NCBI GenBank assembly: GCA_937960715.1 | Contig: CALGOO010000161.1 | Location: 1-7,835 of the forward strand | DNA: 7,835 nucleotides | From: an uncultured Candidatus Competibacteraceae bacterium | GTDB taxonomy: Bacteria; Pseudomonadota; Gammaproteobacteria; Competibacterales; Competibacteraceae | Reading direction: 5' to 3' | Shown: positions 1 to 6,327 of the stretch, piece after piece | Numbering within the stretch: the stretch's first letter is position 1 | Layout: each line of letters opens with the position of its first letter | Notes under the pieces: generated by a model | What the model saw: the letters and a program-made list of their open reading frames with translations, nothing else | What the model was told of the DNA's origin: nothing | Database searches by the model: none | Made by a program: the position numbers and the translations under genes

Positions 1-21
1 TTGCAGCACCTCAACCCACAA
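1..21 (-). CDS. Start of a probable gene cut by the left window edge
   Basis: Only seven codons are visible, so no function can be given. A perfect AGGAGG lies at 33-28. A TTG codon at 21-19 follows six bases later and the frame stays open to the window edge (M-W-V-E-V-L-Q). Another in-frame TTG at 27-25 touches the ribosome site and is too close to use. The ribosome site overlaps the end of the small upstream peptide gene, whose TGA is at 26-24, so the two would be read from one transcript. The call rests on the strong ribosome site and the position only. It could also be a chance open stretch. Confidence 0.3.
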
Positions 22-23
22 TT

Positions 24-104
24 TCAACCTCCTGTCAATGCGTAAATCCTAATCACAATAAAAAGAACCATCAGGCTCAGAACAAAAAAGGTCTCTACCG
101 ACAT
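24..104 (-). CDS. 26-residue single-pass membrane peptide
   Basis: A short ORF reads M-S-V-E-T, then a continuous hydrophobic stretch (residues 6-18, F-F-V-L-S-L-M-V-L-F-I-V-I), then R-I-Y-A-L-T-G-G. This is the layout of a one-helix membrane peptide. The start is ATG at 104-102, preceded by a purine-rich ribosome site GAGGGGAG at 116-109 with four bases between. It begins 16 bp after the stop of the transporter gene and its TGA falls next to the AGGAGG of the next putative gene, so it sits snugly in an operon. Small membrane peptides next to transporters sometimes act as accessory subunits, but that role is inferred here. The family is not recognised. Confidence 0.5.
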   Translation of the reverse strand: MSVETFFVLSLMVLFIVIRIYALTGG

Positions 105-120
105 CACACTCCCCTCAACA

Positions 121-1716
121 TCAGGCGGTCCGCAGTCCGCGTATTTTTACGATACCGATGGCGATGAAGGGAACGATCAGACCGATCAGGAGGACAGCGA
201 TCATCAGCGGCCCCAGTTCGGCGTATTGCCCACGGGATACCACGAACAGTTCGTTCAAATACTTCGTGCCCAGTTGCGACGCCGAGAGCGCCAGGTTGGT
301 AAAAGACGCCATAACCGCGAAGAAGGTCGCCTTCAGGTGGCTGGGGGCGGAGTTCGCGATCCAGGCCAGCATGGGCACCATCGACACCTGACCGAGCGGC
401 GATTCAAGCGCGGTATTGGCGATGGCGATAAAGCGGGCGTCCACCACGCCACCGGTCGCGACCGTTGTCCAGTGGTGCAGGCCGTAGAACATGCCCAGGC
501 TCGGCAAGGCCAGGACGGTCGTGGCCAGCACCAGGAAAACGACGATCCGGACGATCGACTGCTCGGCCATGAAGCGCCGGAACAGGAACAGACCGGCCAA
601 GGTGAGAGTACTGGTGACCAGGTCCAGTTTGGACAAAAAACCCTGATCGAAGCCCAGATCGTCGATCATCCACCAACTCGCGCCGGCGCCCAGCCCCGGC
701 ATGGCGCGGAAGGTGAAAATGACGATGGCGGTGCCGAGCAGGGTGCGAGCGGCTTCCGGGGATAATTCACGCAGCAGTTTGCTCATCATGAACGCGATGA
801 TGGCGAACGAGCCGACAAAGATGAGTTCCTGCCCGTAGCGGAAGCCGGACAGGCCGATGCCGAGGGTCAGGGCGATAAACACCGCGCTCCCGCCGAGAAT
901 CCACCGGTTGGGCGCGGTCGCTTCTTCCGGTTCGTGGAGCAGGCGGTCAATCGCGGCTCGGCTGTGACCCAGCGCCCGCAGGCGCCGGGCTTCGCGCCGC
1001 TTCAGCAGGCCGGCGAGCACCACGCCGCTGACCGAGAGCAGGGGAATGATCAGCGCCAGTTCGTACAGGCGCAGGTAAATCGCGACCTTGGCACTTTCGG
1101 CCAGCGCCTCGACACCCTGAAACAGGACCACGTTGGCGATGGACACCAGGATGCCGCCGCCGATGATGGCCACCCGCCCCAGCATCTGCATGGTGGTGTG
1201 CAGGCGGCGGAGGGTGGCGGCGTCCAGGGGCTGGCCGGCCTCATCCAGGCGCGGTACGGCCTCGACCGTCATCGCGTCCGCGACGGCGTCCTGCATCACG
1301 TAGCCGACCGGGGCCAGCAGGGCCGACAGCACGTACCAGGCGGACGCGGGCAGGATCGCGCCCATCGCCTGGGGCTGGCCGATCAGGCCGATCATGATCA
1401 CCAGGCTGGCGGCGATCAGCGTGGCGCCGAGGTAGACCAGGCCGGCCTTGTGCCGCCAAAGCAGGTCCACCAGGTGGCCGAGGGGCATTTTCAGCGCCCA
1501 AGGGATCATGGCCCAGAAGCCCAGCGCGGCCAGGAAGGCGGCCGACAGGTCCAGGTACTCCTTGATGAAGAAGGTACCGACGATGCTGGTCAGGCCGGAT
1601 ACGCCGGCGGCGCAGTACACCATCAGTGGCGGCAGGTAGGACAGCCGCAGGTCGCGGCCCAGTTGCCAAATCGTGCGGTCGAACCAGCACCACAATCGCG
1701 AAATCACCGCTCTCAT
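121..1716 (-). CDS. Polytopic membrane transporter, MFS superfamily, BT1/folate-biopterin-transporter-like
   Basis: A 531-residue integral membrane protein with about 12 hydrophobic segments, at roughly 28-50, 60-78, 92-113, 125-143, 182-200, 215-237, 272-290, 297-313, 325-340, 365-378, 389-412 and 445-523 (the last range holds more than one). A charged cytoplasmic loop rich in Arg (238-270) divides the two halves, as in MFS carriers. After the fourth segment comes Q142-D-A-V-A-D-A-M-T-V-E152, which resembles the QD...D...E motif of BT1-type and AmpG-type carriers. The substrate cannot be read from the sequence. The ribosome site AGAGGAG (1723-1717) touches the ATG at 1716. The GTG at codon 4 (1707-1705) lies nine bases from that site, so the true start may be GTG; a TAG closes the frame further upstream. 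The gene lies 126 bp behind the methyltransferase gene and just ahead of the small peptide gene. Certain as a transporter, less so for the subfamily. Confidence 0.88.
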   Translation of the reverse strand: MRAVISRLWCWFDRTIWQLGRDLRLSYLPPLMVYCAAGVSGLTSIVGTFFIKEYLDLSAAFLAALGFWAMIPWALKMPLGHLVDLLWRHKAGLVYLGATLIAASLVIMIGLIGQPQAMGAILPASAWYVLSALLAPVGYVMQDAVADAMTVEAVPRLDEAGQPLDAATLRRLHTTMQMLGRVAIIGGGILVSIANVVLFQGVEALAESAKVAIYLRLYELALIIPLLSVSGVVLAGLLKRREARRLRALGHSRAAIDRLLHEPEEATAPNRWILGGSAVFIALTLGIGLSGFRYGQELIFVGSFAIIAFMMSKLLRELSPEAARTLLGTAIVIFTFRAMPGLGAGASWWMIDDLGFDQGFLSKLDLVTSTLTLAGLFLFRRFMAEQSIVRIVVFLVLATTVLALPSLGMFYGLHHWTTVATGGVVDARFIAIANTALESPLGQVSMVPMLAWIANSAPSHLKATFFAVMASFTNLALSASQLGTKYLNELFVVSRGQYAELGPLMIAVLLIGLIVPFIAIGIVKIRGLRTA

Positions 1717-1794
1717 CTCCTCTGCGAAACAGCGCTATCTGGCGATCCAAATCGGTTTACCGCAGACCCCTACACGGACGGCGCTGGTTAAGCC

Positions 1795-1812
1795 ATCACC
1801 AGCGGCGGTGAT
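1795..1812. repeat. Short inverted repeat between methyltransferase and transporter genes
   Basis: ATCACC and GGTGAT flank a six-base loop (AGCGGC) in the gap between the methyltransferase stop and the transporter start. On the - strand no run of T follows, so it does not look like an intrinsic terminator. It could be a weak attenuating hairpin, an operator half-site pair, or chance. No convincing -35/-10 pair is visible for the transporter in this 126-bp gap. Confidence 0.25.
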
Positions 1813-1842
1813 CGCCTTTCAAAAACGCGCCGCACCCCCGCC

Positions 1843-2538
1843 TCATCCGGTGGGCCATAGGGCGATCCGGTATTTCGCGGAGGAATCCCGCCGGGCTTCC
1901 CCGACCCATGGCGCGAACCCACACTCGTCGAGCAAAACCTCCACTTCTTCCTGAATATCCAGAGCATTATGAGTTTCTAATAAGAGCACCCCGCCCGGAA
2001 CCAACAGGTCGTGAAACCGAAGGAGCGAGCGGCGCCGGTTGGCCTTGGTCGAGCAGCGCAGGCTGTTGCGGCAGCAGATCACCCCGAACGAGGGCAGGTC
2101 GGCGGTCAGCCAGTCGCCGACCCGGTACGCCACCGGCCCGCCAGGGGGTTGGCCCGGTGGCGGCCGGGGCGTCCAATAGATCGGGTAGGTCAATAATTCC
2201 TCCTCGGTCGGCTGGTGGTGTGACCCCATCTCGATGGCCTGGGGACATAGATCAATCGCCGTCACCTGGAACCCCCAGAATGCCAGGAGGTGAGGGATGA
2301 GCGCGATGCCGCAGCCGGCGTCGAGGAGCGTCCGCGGCGACGAAAGGGGCAGTTCCCCGGCTTCGGTGAGCATCCAGACGAGAAGACTGACATCGCCATG
2401 AATCGTCTGGTCGCGCTCCCAAGGATCGGTTTCGGTTAGCAGTTCCCGATACTGATTCGCCCAATAGGCGGGATCGTTCCAGTCCGCAGTCGGCTCAGCG
2501 CCCCAAGGAGAACCTTGAAAAGGGTCGTGGGGTTCCAT
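1843..2538 (-). CDS. SAM-dependent methyltransferase (class I, Rossmann fold)
   Basis: A 231-residue soluble protein expected to transfer a methyl group from S-adenosylmethionine; the acceptor is unknown. The SAM-binding motif I is L71-L-D-A-G-C-G77. It is followed by a strand ending in an acidic residue (V92-T-A-I-D96), which normally binds the ribose hydroxyls. V140-G-D142 fits motif III. The late motif V180-P-G-G-V-L-L-L-E-T189 matches the usual post-IV strand after the Pro-Gly-Gly turn. N-terminal W-N-D-P-A-Y-W (20-26) and D38-P-W-E-R-D resemble the lid region of small-molecule methyltransferases. It starts 3 bp after the TAG of the VIT-VWA gene, so translation is probably coupled; the ribosome site upstream (GGGAA) is weak, which fits coupling. 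Confident for the fold, not for the substrate. Confidence 0.85.
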   Translation of the reverse strand: MEPHDPFQGSPWGAEPTADWNDPAYWANQYRELLTETDPWERDQTIHGDVSLLVWMLTEAGELPLSSPRTLLDAGCGIALIPHLLAFWGFQVTAIDLCPQAIEMGSHHQPTEEELLTYPIYWTPRPPPGQPPGGPVAYRVGDWLTADLPSFGVICCRNSLRCSTKANRRRSLLRFHDLLVPGGVLLLETHNALDIQEEVEVLLDECGFAPWVGEARRDSSAKYRIALWPTG

Positions 2539-2541
2539 GGC

Positions 2542-4932
2542 CTATTCCCGGTTACGCCACCAGAACCGGCGCCAGCGCCGCGCCGCTGGCAGCGCCAGCA
2601 ATTCCCGGACCCGGCGCAGCCAGTCGGCCAGCCGTTTTCGCCCTTCTCCCGACCGATCACCCTCCAGCCAGACGATGAGGTCTCGCCCTTCCGTCACCAG
2701 CGCGGCGGCCAGATCGCCGAGGGCTTCGAGCTTCACCAGCCCCTTGTGCATCTCGACGATCAGTGCGGCGGGGTCCGGCGTCGGGGCGGTCAACCATGCA
2801 TCCAGCCGGTCCAACCAGGGCCACTCGGGCGTTGGCGGTGGCGCCGGTGGGTTGGACGAAGAGGACCCGCTTGACCACTCATCGGGCGCGTCGGCCTCGG
2901 CGGCCGGCGATCGAGCGGAGCGCCGCAGAAAAGCAGGCATGTCAAGCAGATCTTCCAGGCTCAAATCGGCACGGCTCGCGATCTCGAAGTCAGCGTCCGC
3001 CCTCACTCCCCGAGATGCCGACGCGAAGGAGGGCGCCGCCCGAACCCCCAGCGGTATCGCCCACCCTGACGGCGGTTCCACCCCCTGGATCTCCTGGCGT
3101 CGTTCGCCATCGGGATTGACCACTTCGGAGCGATCCACCGCGACGAAGGCGGTAAATCGGCAGAGGACGCCATATTTCAATGAAAAAACGGTGATCGCAT
3201 CGCTCAGACCCGGTTCGCGGTGGCCGGCGGCGAAGCGGTGTTCCAGATCGAGCACCCGCGCCCGTGCCCAGAGAATGCGCACCGCGCTGTCCGGCGTTTC
3301 GACCGGCGTCAGCGTCTGCCGGAAGATCTGGCCCTCCGCCGTGCGTCCGGTTACGGTGATGTGGGTGGGAACCGGTCCGGCGAACCGCCCGCCCAGTCGC
3401 AGGGGGACGCCGGGGAACAGATCGGCCGCATCGGGTGCCACGTCTTCGAGCGCCGGCTCCAGCCGCAGATCGGTCAGCAGCGGCGCGCCCAGCCGGCGAT
3501 GCACGGCGCGCAGCACCTCGTCCAGCCGGTCTTCCGATTCGACCAACTCGCTGTGTCCGCCGCCGTAGGCGGCCAGCCGCTCCAGCAGGGAAGCGTTGAC
3601 CGCCCGGTCGATGCCGATAGCGAAAATCCGGCAACCCCGCGCGTGGTTTTGAACCTGGCGGAGCAGGTGATCCTCGTTGCCGACCTGGCCGTCGGTCACG
3701 AACAGCAGCACCCGCTCGCGACCCGGATCGGGCGGGCTGGGGAAATACTGAAGTGCGCGGGTCAGGGCGGGCGCGATCTCGGTGCCGCCGCGCGCCTCGA
3801 CCCGAGCCAGGAACTCCACCGCCCGGAAGCGGGCGCGGTCGGTCGCGGGCACCAGTTGCCCGGCGCTGGGCGCCGGTTCCTCAAGCTCGTTATCGAACAG
3901 GATCAAACCGAAGCGATCCCGTTCGGTCAGGGTGTCGATGAGGCGGGCCGCCGCGCGCCGGGCCGCCGCCATTTTCCAGCCGCCCATCGAGCCGGAGCGG
4001 TCGAGCAGCACCACCACGTCGCGGGGCCGGAAGGTCACCGGCAGCGTCGCCGGTGGCGTCACGGTCAGCAGGGCGGTCGTTTCGCCGTCCGGGTCCCGGT
4101 AGACACTGAGGCCGCTGCAAATGGCTTCCTCGCCGACCCGGAAGCGCAGAATGACATCCCGATCCAGCCGTTCGGCGCCGGGGGTGAGTTCGATCACCGG
4201 CAAGCCGTCCGGGGTCTGGCTCAAGTGCAGGACGTGCAGGCTGCTCCGTAAGTCGTCGAGCGGCAGGCCGGCCGGGTCCAGTTCTATGCGAAAGGTCAGA
4301 TGAACCGGGTTGGGTTGTCCCGGCAACAATACTGGCGGACTGATGCGGCTCGCATCGGGCACGGCGTCGGTATCCCAGGCGGCGCCTTGCCCGACTCCCG
4401 GCCCGTCCAAGGCCATGCCGGGGATGTAGCGCGGTGCTACCACCAACGGGAAGCGGAAGGTGGCCTCGCCGTCGGCCACCGCCAGTGGGCCGACCAGTTC
4501 CAGCTCCACGCCAACCGTCTCGCCGGGCGGGATGTTACCCGCGCGCACCGTGAACACTTCGGGCCGCTCTTCTTCGGCGATGGCGGCCCGGCGACCTTCG
4601 CGGAGGGCTCGATCATATTCGGCCCGCGCCGCGCCCCGTTCCTTCAACACCCCGTCGATCACCCGCTCGCCGATGTGCAGTTGGAACCGAGTCACGCCCG
4701 CCCGCGCCGACAAAGGGAAGATATAGGTGGCTTCCAACGGTTCGGCGTGCACGTTGATGAAGGTTTGGGTCACCGTCAGCCGGTACGCCAGGCCCGTGAT
4801 TCGCCCGTCCACCGCCAGCCGTTGCAGCGGCAAGCCGCCGCGAGCGGTTTGCAGGCAGCCGAACCCAGCGCCCTCGTCCGCGCCGTGGGCCGGATCGGCG
4901 TCGTCGATCATCGTGAGGTGGTCAAGCGTCAT
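2542..4932 (-). CDS. VIT domain and von Willebrand factor A domain protein
   Basis: A 796-residue protein with the layout of inter-alpha-trypsin-inhibitor heavy chain relatives. Residues about 28-155 form a VIT domain, with the typical A-T-Y-I-F-P-L, E-Y-D-R-A and N-I-P-P-G-E segments. Residues about 303-480 form a VWA domain with an intact metal-ion-dependent adhesion site: D311-R-S313-G-S315, T384 in R-G-G-T-E and D414 in F-V-T-D-G. After it comes a beta-rich stretch ending in S584-L-K-Y-G-V-L-C-R-F-T-A-F-V-A-V, common in this family. The C-terminal 150 residues hold a Ser/Pro linker, a helical region and a basic Trp/Arg-rich tail. The N-terminus lacks a clear signal peptide or lipobox, so cytoplasmic location or non-classical export is possible. 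GGGAG (4945-4941) lies eight bases before the ATG. It heads an operon with the methyltransferase. Metal-dependent protein binding is expected; the partner is unknown. Confidence 0.9.
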   Translation of the reverse strand: MTLDHLTMIDDADPAHGADEGAGFGCLQTARGGLPLQRLAVDGRITGLAYRLTVTQTFINVHAEPLEATYIFPLSARAGVTRFQLHIGERVIDGVLKERGAARAEYDRALREGRRAAIAEEERPEVFTVRAGNIPPGETVGVELELVGPLAVADGEATFRFPLVVAPRYIPGMALDGPGVGQGAAWDTDAVPDASRISPPVLLPGQPNPVHLTFRIELDPAGLPLDDLRSSLHVLHLSQTPDGLPVIELTPGAERLDRDVILRFRVGEEAICSGLSVYRDPDGETTALLTVTPPATLPVTFRPRDVVVLLDRSGSMGGWKMAAARRAAARLIDTLTERDRFGLILFDNELEEPAPSAGQLVPATDRARFRAVEFLARVEARGGTEIAPALTRALQYFPSPPDPGRERVLLFVTDGQVGNEDHLLRQVQNHARGCRIFAIGIDRAVNASLLERLAAYGGGHSELVESEDRLDEVLRAVHRRLGAPLLTDLRLEPALEDVAPDAADLFPGVPLRLGGRFAGPVPTHITVTGRTAEGQIFRQTLTPVETPDSAVRILWARARVLDLEHRFAAGHREPGLSDAITVFSLKYGVLCRFTAFVAVDRSEVVNPDGERRQEIQGVEPPSGWAIPLGVRAAPSFASASRGVRADADFEIASRADLSLEDLLDMPAFLRRSARSPAAEADAPDEWSSGSSSSNPPAPPPTPEWPWLDRLDAWLTAPTPDPAALIVEMHKGLVKLEALGDLAAALVTEGRDLIVWLEGDRSGEGRKRLADWLRRVRELLALPAARRWRRFWWRNRE

Positions 4933-5005
4933 TGGTCATTCTCCCATTTCACCTTATCATTCCTTCTCACTACTTTTCCGTTTCCCCCCGCGCTCGTCGC
5001 GGACC

Positions 5006-5012
5006 GTGAGGT
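5006..5012 (+). promoter_or_regulatory. Ribosome binding site of the frameshifted signal-peptide gene
   Basis: GTGAGGT lies four bases before an ATG at 5016-5018. This site decides the start: the conserved-looking coding frame begins in a different phase downstream, so the ATG and the body of the gene are split by the nine-C run that follows. Confidence 0.5.
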
Positions 5013-5015
5013 CTG

Positions 5016-5343
5016 ATGCCCCCCCCCTCCCCTCCACCGCGCCGCCGCCGTCGCCCTGCCGGTGCTGCTGTGGGTACTAGCCGCCGGCGCTGGGGCCGCC
5101 GAGCCGGCGGCCCGCGTGATCTACCCGGTAGACTACACCGCGCAAAAGGTTCGGGTCTTCGAGAATGTTGAATGGCCCCTGATCGCGCCGCCGCCGGCCG
5201 GTGCCCTGATCGCGCGGCGTTACTGCGCCGTCGGTCAAGCCCGGCTGCTGTTGCCCCGGATCGACGGCGACCGGCTCCGGCTGGATCGGTTATCTGCTGG
5301 TGCTGATCGGCTTCACCGGAAATCCCCGCCCCCGGACGCCTGA
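5016..5343 (+). pseudogene. Secreted-protein gene fragment, frameshifted at a run of nine C
   Basis: The function is not recognised. The ATG at 5016 has a good ribosome site but runs straight into nine C (5019-5027), and its frame stops at 5169-5171. Removing one C joins it to the long GC3-rich frame that ends at 5343. The joined product starts M-P-P-P-P-L-H-R, has a hydrophobic core A-V-A-L-P-V-L-L-W-V-L-A-A-G, and a plausible signal peptidase site after A-G-A-A, then mature sequence A-R-V-I-Y-P-V-D-Y-T-A-Q-K. From about 5280, codon bias worsens in this frame (TTA TCT GCT GGT GCT GAT) and improves in the +1 frame (W-I-G-Y-L-L-V-L-I-G-F-T-G-N, a possible membrane helix). A second frame change is therefore likely and the true end is uncertain. 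It diverges from the VIT-VWA gene. Either a decayed gene, a phase-variable tract, or sequencing error in homopolymers. Confidence 0.5.
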
Positions 5344-5393
5344 GCGCGGCTGGAGGATGCGGCTTGGGCAGCTTGGAAGAGATCGATGCATCG

Positions 5394-5702
5394 TTAGGGC
5401 GCTTCGGCCACCGCTTGCACGGCCGGCAACTGAGCTAACTGTGCGGCCAGTTCCTGTTGTCCCATGGCGACTTGCTGCTGGAATCGTTCGAGGATCTGGG
5501 CGCGCAGGGTCTCGACCTCGGCGCGAAATCGGGCGTCGGTCTCGTTGCACGAGTCTGGGGTCAGGCGCAGGATCCGCCCGGCCAGGAGGGGTGGCTCGCG
5601 GTGGCGGGGGTCCAGGGCGATCGCGACGCCGGGATGGGGCAGCGCGGCGCTCGGTTCCACTGTGGCGGTGCAGCCGGCGCGGGCGCAGAGCCGCAGCGAC
5701 CG
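5394..5702 (-). pseudogene. 3' remnant of an unrecognised gene with coiled-coil-like tail
   Basis: This - strand frame has the strong G/C third-position bias of the genuine genes on the left (for example CTG CGC CTG ACC, GAG GTC GAG ACC CTG CGC GCC CAG), so it was probably coding. Downstream of an in-frame TAA (5705-5703) it reads R-S-L-R-L-C-A-R-A-G-C and ends at 5394 with a TAA. The last 50 residues are rich in Glu, Gln, Leu and Ala with heptad-like spacing (F-R-A-E-V-E-T-L-R-A-Q-I-L-E-R-F-Q-Q-Q), suggesting an amphipathic helix or coiled coil. The only internal start is a GTG at 5660 (88 residues) without a good ribosome site. Its left composition border coincides with the start of AT-rich DNA, so the 5' part was most likely replaced. 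A short real gene from GTG 5660 cannot be excluded. Confidence 0.45.
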
Positions 5703-5771
5703 TTAGATCCGCCCCTTACCTACAAGTCCATATTTGGTAATAAAATCAACAAATTTTTCATTTACAGCCAT
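5703..5771 (-). pseudogene. 22-codon ORF, possible N-terminal stub of a third island gene
   Basis: Reads M-A-V-N-E-K-F-V-D-F-I-T-K-Y-G-L-V-G-K-G-R-I and stops at TAA (5705-5703). The first 18 codons are AT-rich like the rest of the island (AAT GAA AAA TTT GTT GAT TTT ATT), while the last few are GC-rich, so the composition border runs through it. The same frame continues beyond the stop into the GC-rich remnant at 5702-5394. It begins 66 bp after the 121-residue gene on the same strand. Its ribosome site is weak (AGAG about ten bases upstream). It may be the start of a truncated gene, or a chance ORF. Confidence 0.3.
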
Positions 5772-5837
5772 ATGATTGACTCTATTATTTTTTATCGATT
5801 TATCGGTAATGGCATTGGCTTTCACTACGCTGCAATA

Positions 5838-6203
5838 TTACCCAGTCTCCACTTTACTTGACGTATCTGATACTTCCAGTTTATTGCCAAAAGCATCTTG
5901 CGCCGTGTCTCCCGCAACAAGCACTGATTTTCCGCTGTCTGTCAATGCAGTGTTTTTGGCTTTCAGTTGCACAGATGATGGGATGGGCGGAAGCGGAACA
6001 GGCGGAGTACCGGGAGTAGACCCGCCAATATATGAAAACGTCGCGGTAGCAGAATGAATCGCTTCGCCTTTCTCCGTTTTCAAATTGAGCGTCAGTTCTT
6101 TGATTGGCACCCCCATCACTTGCCAACTTCCAGTTTTGTTCACATCGGCTGGATGTTTTTGGCTACTCGCGGTAGGTTTAATATCAGCGGCTACTTTTGG
6201 CAT
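5838..6203 (-). CDS. 121-residue protein with Pro-rich linker and PAAR-like C-terminal segment
   Basis: I do not recognise the family with certainty. The N-terminal half (1-60) holds M-P-K-V-A-A-D-I-K-P and a beta-rich stretch (S26-W-Q-V-M-G-V-P-I-K-E-L-T-L-N-L-K). A linker G-S-T-P-G-T-P-P-V-P-L-P-P-I-P (61-75) follows. The C-terminal part (78-112) reads V-Q-L-K-A-K, then G91-K-S-V-L-V-A-G-D99 and F105-G-N-K-L-E-V. Alternating short strands with a G-K-x-V-L-x-x-G-D turn recall PAAR-like spike-tip and related small proteins; this is resemblance only. No signal peptide or membrane segment is seen. The start is well supported: AGAGGA (6216-6211) lies seven bases before the ATG. Codons are AT-rich, unlike the genes at left. 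Before the IS insertion its start overlapped the HNH-like gene by 20 bp. The element now separates it from any promoter further upstream. Confidence 0.65.
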   Translation of the reverse strand: MPKVAADIKPTASSQKHPADVNKTGSWQVMGVPIKELTLNLKTEKGEAIHSATATFSYIGGSTPGTPPVPLPPIPSSVQLKAKNTALTDSGKSVLVAGDTAQDAFGNKLEVSDTSSKVETG

Positions 6204-6224
6204 CTTGATTTCCTCTAGTTTTTT

Positions 6225-6232
6225 GTTTCTTA
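6225..6232. repeat. Left copy of 8-bp target site duplication
   Basis: GTTTCTTA directly precedes the left terminal repeat of the insertion sequence and matches the eight bases after its right end exactly. IS1-family elements commonly duplicate 8-9 bp, often in AT-rich targets. Confidence 0.92.
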
Positions 6233-6257
6233 GGTAGTGTCCCTAAACTTCCGTGAT
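6233..6257. repeat. Left terminal inverted repeat of the IS
   Basis: Starts GGTAGTGTCCCTAAACTTCC. It matches the reverse complement of 7505-7529 at 24 of 25 positions; the one difference is A versus T at the thirteenth base. Confidence 0.93.
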
Positions 6258-6282
6258 AGGCATACCCCCTTTTTGAGGACAG

Positions 6283-6327
6283 GTTGGCATCCTCGATGAA
6301 GATCGTATTTTCATCGAGGATGCCAAC
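6283..6327 (+). promoter_or_regulatory. Perfect 18-bp hairpin that hides the transposase ribosome site
   Basis: Bases 6283-6300 (GTTGGCATCC...) are the exact reverse complement of 6310-6327, with a nine-base loop (GATCGTATT). The right arm contains GAGGA (6316-6320), which lies seven bases before the TTG start at 6328. In a transcript that covers both arms, GAGGA would pair with TCCTC (6290-6294) and be unavailable to the ribosome. IS10 and IS50 are known to block read-through expression with such structures, so a similar role is inferred. Transcripts that begin inside the left arm would escape it. Confidence 0.7.

Noticed and set aside
934..1791. Long + strand open frame of 285 codons opposite the transporter gene
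   Set aside because: It is the antisense shadow of a GC-rich gene: its product is low-complexity and rich in Gln, Gly, Arg and His with no domain, while the opposite strand encodes a clear membrane protein.
2537..4251. Two + strand open frames of 343 codons opposite the VIT-VWA gene
   Set aside because: Arg/Ser/Ala-rich translations without motifs. The - strand carries intact VIT and VWA domains across the same DNA.
4989..5003. Possible small hairpin CGCG-loop-CGCG before the signal-peptide gene
   Set aside because: A four-base stem in GC-rich DNA is expected by chance and no T-run follows.
5457..5861. A 134-codon + strand frame across the composition border
   Set aside because: It has no good ribosome site, and the codon bias of this stretch fits the - strand remnant at 5702-5394 better.
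5776..6057. A 93-codon + strand frame with a hydrophobic start opposite the 121-residue gene
   Set aside because: No ribosome site. The - strand gene has AGAGGA well placed and a coherent domain layout.
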